Source: Bacillota bacterium
GTDB lineage: Bacteria > Bacillota > Dehalobacteriia > UBA4068
Assembly (NCBI GenBank): GCA_009778255.1
Contig: WRKD01000217.1
Coordinates: 1-23,679, forward strand
Direction of reading: 5' to 3'
Length of the DNA stretch: 23,679 bases
How positions within the stretch are numbered: position 1 is the first letter of the stretch; each line of letters opens with the position of its first letter. The notes under the pieces were generated by a model. The model was not told the DNA's origin. It was given only the letters and a program-made list of their open reading frames with translations, and did not search any database. This document shows positions 22,551 to 23,679 of this stretch, piece by piece. The position numbers and the translations under genes were made by a program.

Positions 22551-23288
22551 TTATTTATTGTTTTCCTCTTTGGGTACAGCCAATATATTGAACTTGATAG
22601 TACTTAAAGCCTCGTCTCCGCTGGAAAGCGCAGGGGCGGCTAAAGTCATTTCTCCTGTGTCACTCTTAGTTAGGCTAGCTTTTATAGTTACTTCCATATT
22701 ATTGATAATGTAGTTTACCGATAAATCTCCCGTATTCGCCTCCCGGTTAAAGCTATCTATAGCCTGACTCATATAACCTGCAAGTTGGGAGGCGGAAAAA
22801 GATATCTCTACACGTTGTGATATAATCTCTAAATCACGTAAAGCGGTGCTGGCTGCTTGGGTTTCTTTTAATAAGCGTTCTTTAAGATCTGTATTTTCTA
22901 GTTGCGCGGTGGTTGCCTGATTTTGGGCGATAGCCAGTTGTGCGGTTTGTTCCGCCAGCTCCATTTGAGCGACATCTCGTTTAAGGCGGTTTTCCGCTAA
23001 TTCGACTATAATGGTGTCACTAACATTAGCTTCACTCAACTTTGAGTTTATAGCCTCTTCCAGTTGCTCGATCTCCCGCCGAGATTCTATAAAATCGTAA
23101 GAGCTTTTTCCCTCAGTAGGTGTAGTTGCTGTTGCTAACTTCAGCTCACTTTGGGCTGCGGCCAGCTTAGCTTCTAATTCCAGATTTTTATTGTTCGCGG
23201 CGGATGCTTCATCGGCCATTGTTTTAATTAACTGATCCCGTTCATTCAGAGTCTCTATTAGACCTTTTTGTATCCTTATATCATCCAA
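22551..23288 (-). CDS. Coiled-coil protein with a small C-terminal alpha/beta module
   Basis: About 245 residues, no signal peptide. Residues 1-160 are Ala/Glu/Gln-rich and predicted coiled coil (for example LELEAKLAAAQSELKLA and MELAEQTAQLAIAQNQATTA). Residues about 163-242 form a separate module: a helix (SASQLAGYMSQAIDSFNREA), strands VNYIINNMEVTIKASL, and a final strand TIKFNILAVP. The same order appears in the whole of the small protein encoded just upstream. TTG at 23288 is preferred because AGAGGG lies 8 bases before it; GTG at 23297 directly abuts that site. It overlaps the upstream gene, so translation is coupled. Confidence 0.65.
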   Translation of the reverse strand: MDDIRIQKGLIETLNERDQLIKTMADEASAANNKNLELEAKLAAAQSELKLATATTPTEGKSSYDFIESRREIEQLEEAINSKLSEANVSDTIIVELAENRLKRDVAQMELAEQTAQLAIAQNQATTAQLENTDLKERLLKETQAASTALRDLEIISQRVEISFSASQLAGYMSQAIDSFNREANTGDLSVNYIINNMEVTIKASLTKSDTGEMTLAAPALSSGDEALSTIKFNILAVPKEENNK

Positions 23289-23520
23289 CTGCCTCACCCT
23301 CTTTCATCATGATGGCGGGCCTGAAGCTGAGTTTAATGCATACGCCATCCTTATCGGCGAGGAGAAGAGGGTTCTCTTCACCCCGGGAAAGCGCGCCCTC
23401 GTACTCCACATCCATAGCTTCTAGGGCATAGCCTACTTTACCGCATTCATTATTCATATTCTCCAGAAGAGCACGGAAGAACTCGACAAGTTCTTCTCTC
23501 GTGAACACCTCGCTGTTCAT
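23281..23520 (-). CDS. Small alpha/beta protein, possibly Trypco2-like
   Basis: 79 residues. An N-terminal helix (TREELVEFFRALLENMNNE) is followed by VGYALEAMDVEYEGAL, a turn with NPLLLADKDG and a last strand VCIKLSFRPA. The layout (helix, strand pair carrying a '...xV.V...' motif, final hydrophobic strand ending in P) resembles small trypsin-co-occurring (Trypco2) domains and the C-terminal module of the next gene's product; both matches are by eye. The ATG at 23520 has GAGGAGG 7 bases upstream and shares one base with the preceding TGA; a GTG one codon earlier is less likely. Confidence 0.65.
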   Translation of the reverse strand: MNSEVFTREELVEFFRALLENMNNECGKVGYALEAMDVEYEGALSRGEENPLLLADKDGVCIKLSFRPAIMMKEGEAVG

Positions 23521-23679
23521 CACTCGTCCTCCTCAATAACCGGTATAGGGCCGCTATCCGGTTCGGGTTCGGGTTCAGTATCCGGTTCCGGTTCCGGTTC
23601 CGGCTCCGGTTCGGGCTCAGGTTCCTGTTCCGGCTCAGGTTCCGGGTCGGGTTCAGTATCCGGTTCGGGTTCGGATTCG
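23520..23679 (-). CDS. C-terminal end of an acidic Pro-Glu repeat protein (partial)
   Basis: The last 52 codons of a gene that runs in from beyond the right edge. Nearly all residues are Glu, Pro or Asp in alternation (EPEPEP with DTEPEP breaks), ending PIPVIEEDE and a TGA that overlaps the next ATG. Because the open frame is uninterrupted, ends in a tightly coupled stop and has a ribosome binding site for the next gene in its last codons, I take it as real. Only the acidic, rigid tail is visible, so no function can be given. Confidence 0.65.
   Translation of the reverse strand, partial: ESEPEPDTEPDPEPEPEQEPEPEPEPEPEPEPDTEPEPEPDSGPIPVIEEDE
23555..23679. repeat. Degenerate hexanucleotide repeat encoding Pro-Glu
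   Basis: Runs of GGTTCC/GGTTCG units with a few substitutions, read on the minus strand as GAACCG-type Glu-Pro codons. It continues past the window edge. This type of tract is prone to length change in steps of two residues. Confidence 0.7.

Overview
The window reads as a chromosomal stretch of a low-to-moderate-GC Bacillota, most likely a Clostridia-type anaerobe. The pointers are S-layer homology (SLH) proteins, a membrane-anchored sortase, strong AGGAGG-type ribosome binding sites, a Clostridia-style pseudopilin cluster, and small conserved Firmicutes proteins of the 'WQG' type. I cannot name a genus. I see no rRNA, tRNA, CRISPR array, insertion sequence or phage module.

Region 1 (1-8290, minus strand) is an envelope and export block. 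A membrane-fusion (adaptor) protein is followed after 2 bp by a MacB/LolD-type ATPase and then a FtsX/MacB-type permease, so this is a three-part ABC exporter. Two secreted SLH proteins follow in the same direction: one of unknown function, and one carrying a transglutaminase-like domain. Region 2 (8378-9171, plus strand) is a single sortase gene with its own clear promoter. It is boxed in by minus-strand genes on both sides.

Region 3 (9252-16113, minus strand) looks like one long operon for a reduced type IV pilus or type II secretion-like machine. In transcription order it holds a SARP/BTAD-type regulator with a degenerate GGDEF-like tail, a secreted transglutaminase-like protein, a GspF/PilC platform protein, four small single-span proteins (pseudopilin-like, including a DUF4860-type one), a PilT ATPase, and a protein ending in a 'WQG' domain. 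A good minus-strand terminator closes it. No PilB, canonical major pilin, prepilin peptidase or secretin is present in the window.

Region 4 (16050-18560) holds small genes and dense non-coding structure: a stand-alone 62-aa WQG protein, an unrecognised acidic 62-aa protein, a CopZ-like metal-binding protein, a YgjP/DUF45 metallopeptidase and an FmdB-type zinc ribbon. Several hairpins, heptamer repeats and operator-like palindromes lie between them.

Region 5 (18559-23679, minus strand, running off the right edge) is the least explained part. In transcription order it has the end of an acidic Pro-Glu repeat protein, a small protein and a coiled-coil protein that appear to share a C-terminal module, two paralogous beta-rich proteins that look DUF2589-like, a strong hairpin terminator or attenuator, a long disordered Lys/Gln-rich protein, and two TPR proteins coupled stop-to-start. 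This is my best candidate for an undescribed multi-protein system. No enzyme is recognisable in it, and its function is unknown from sequence alone.
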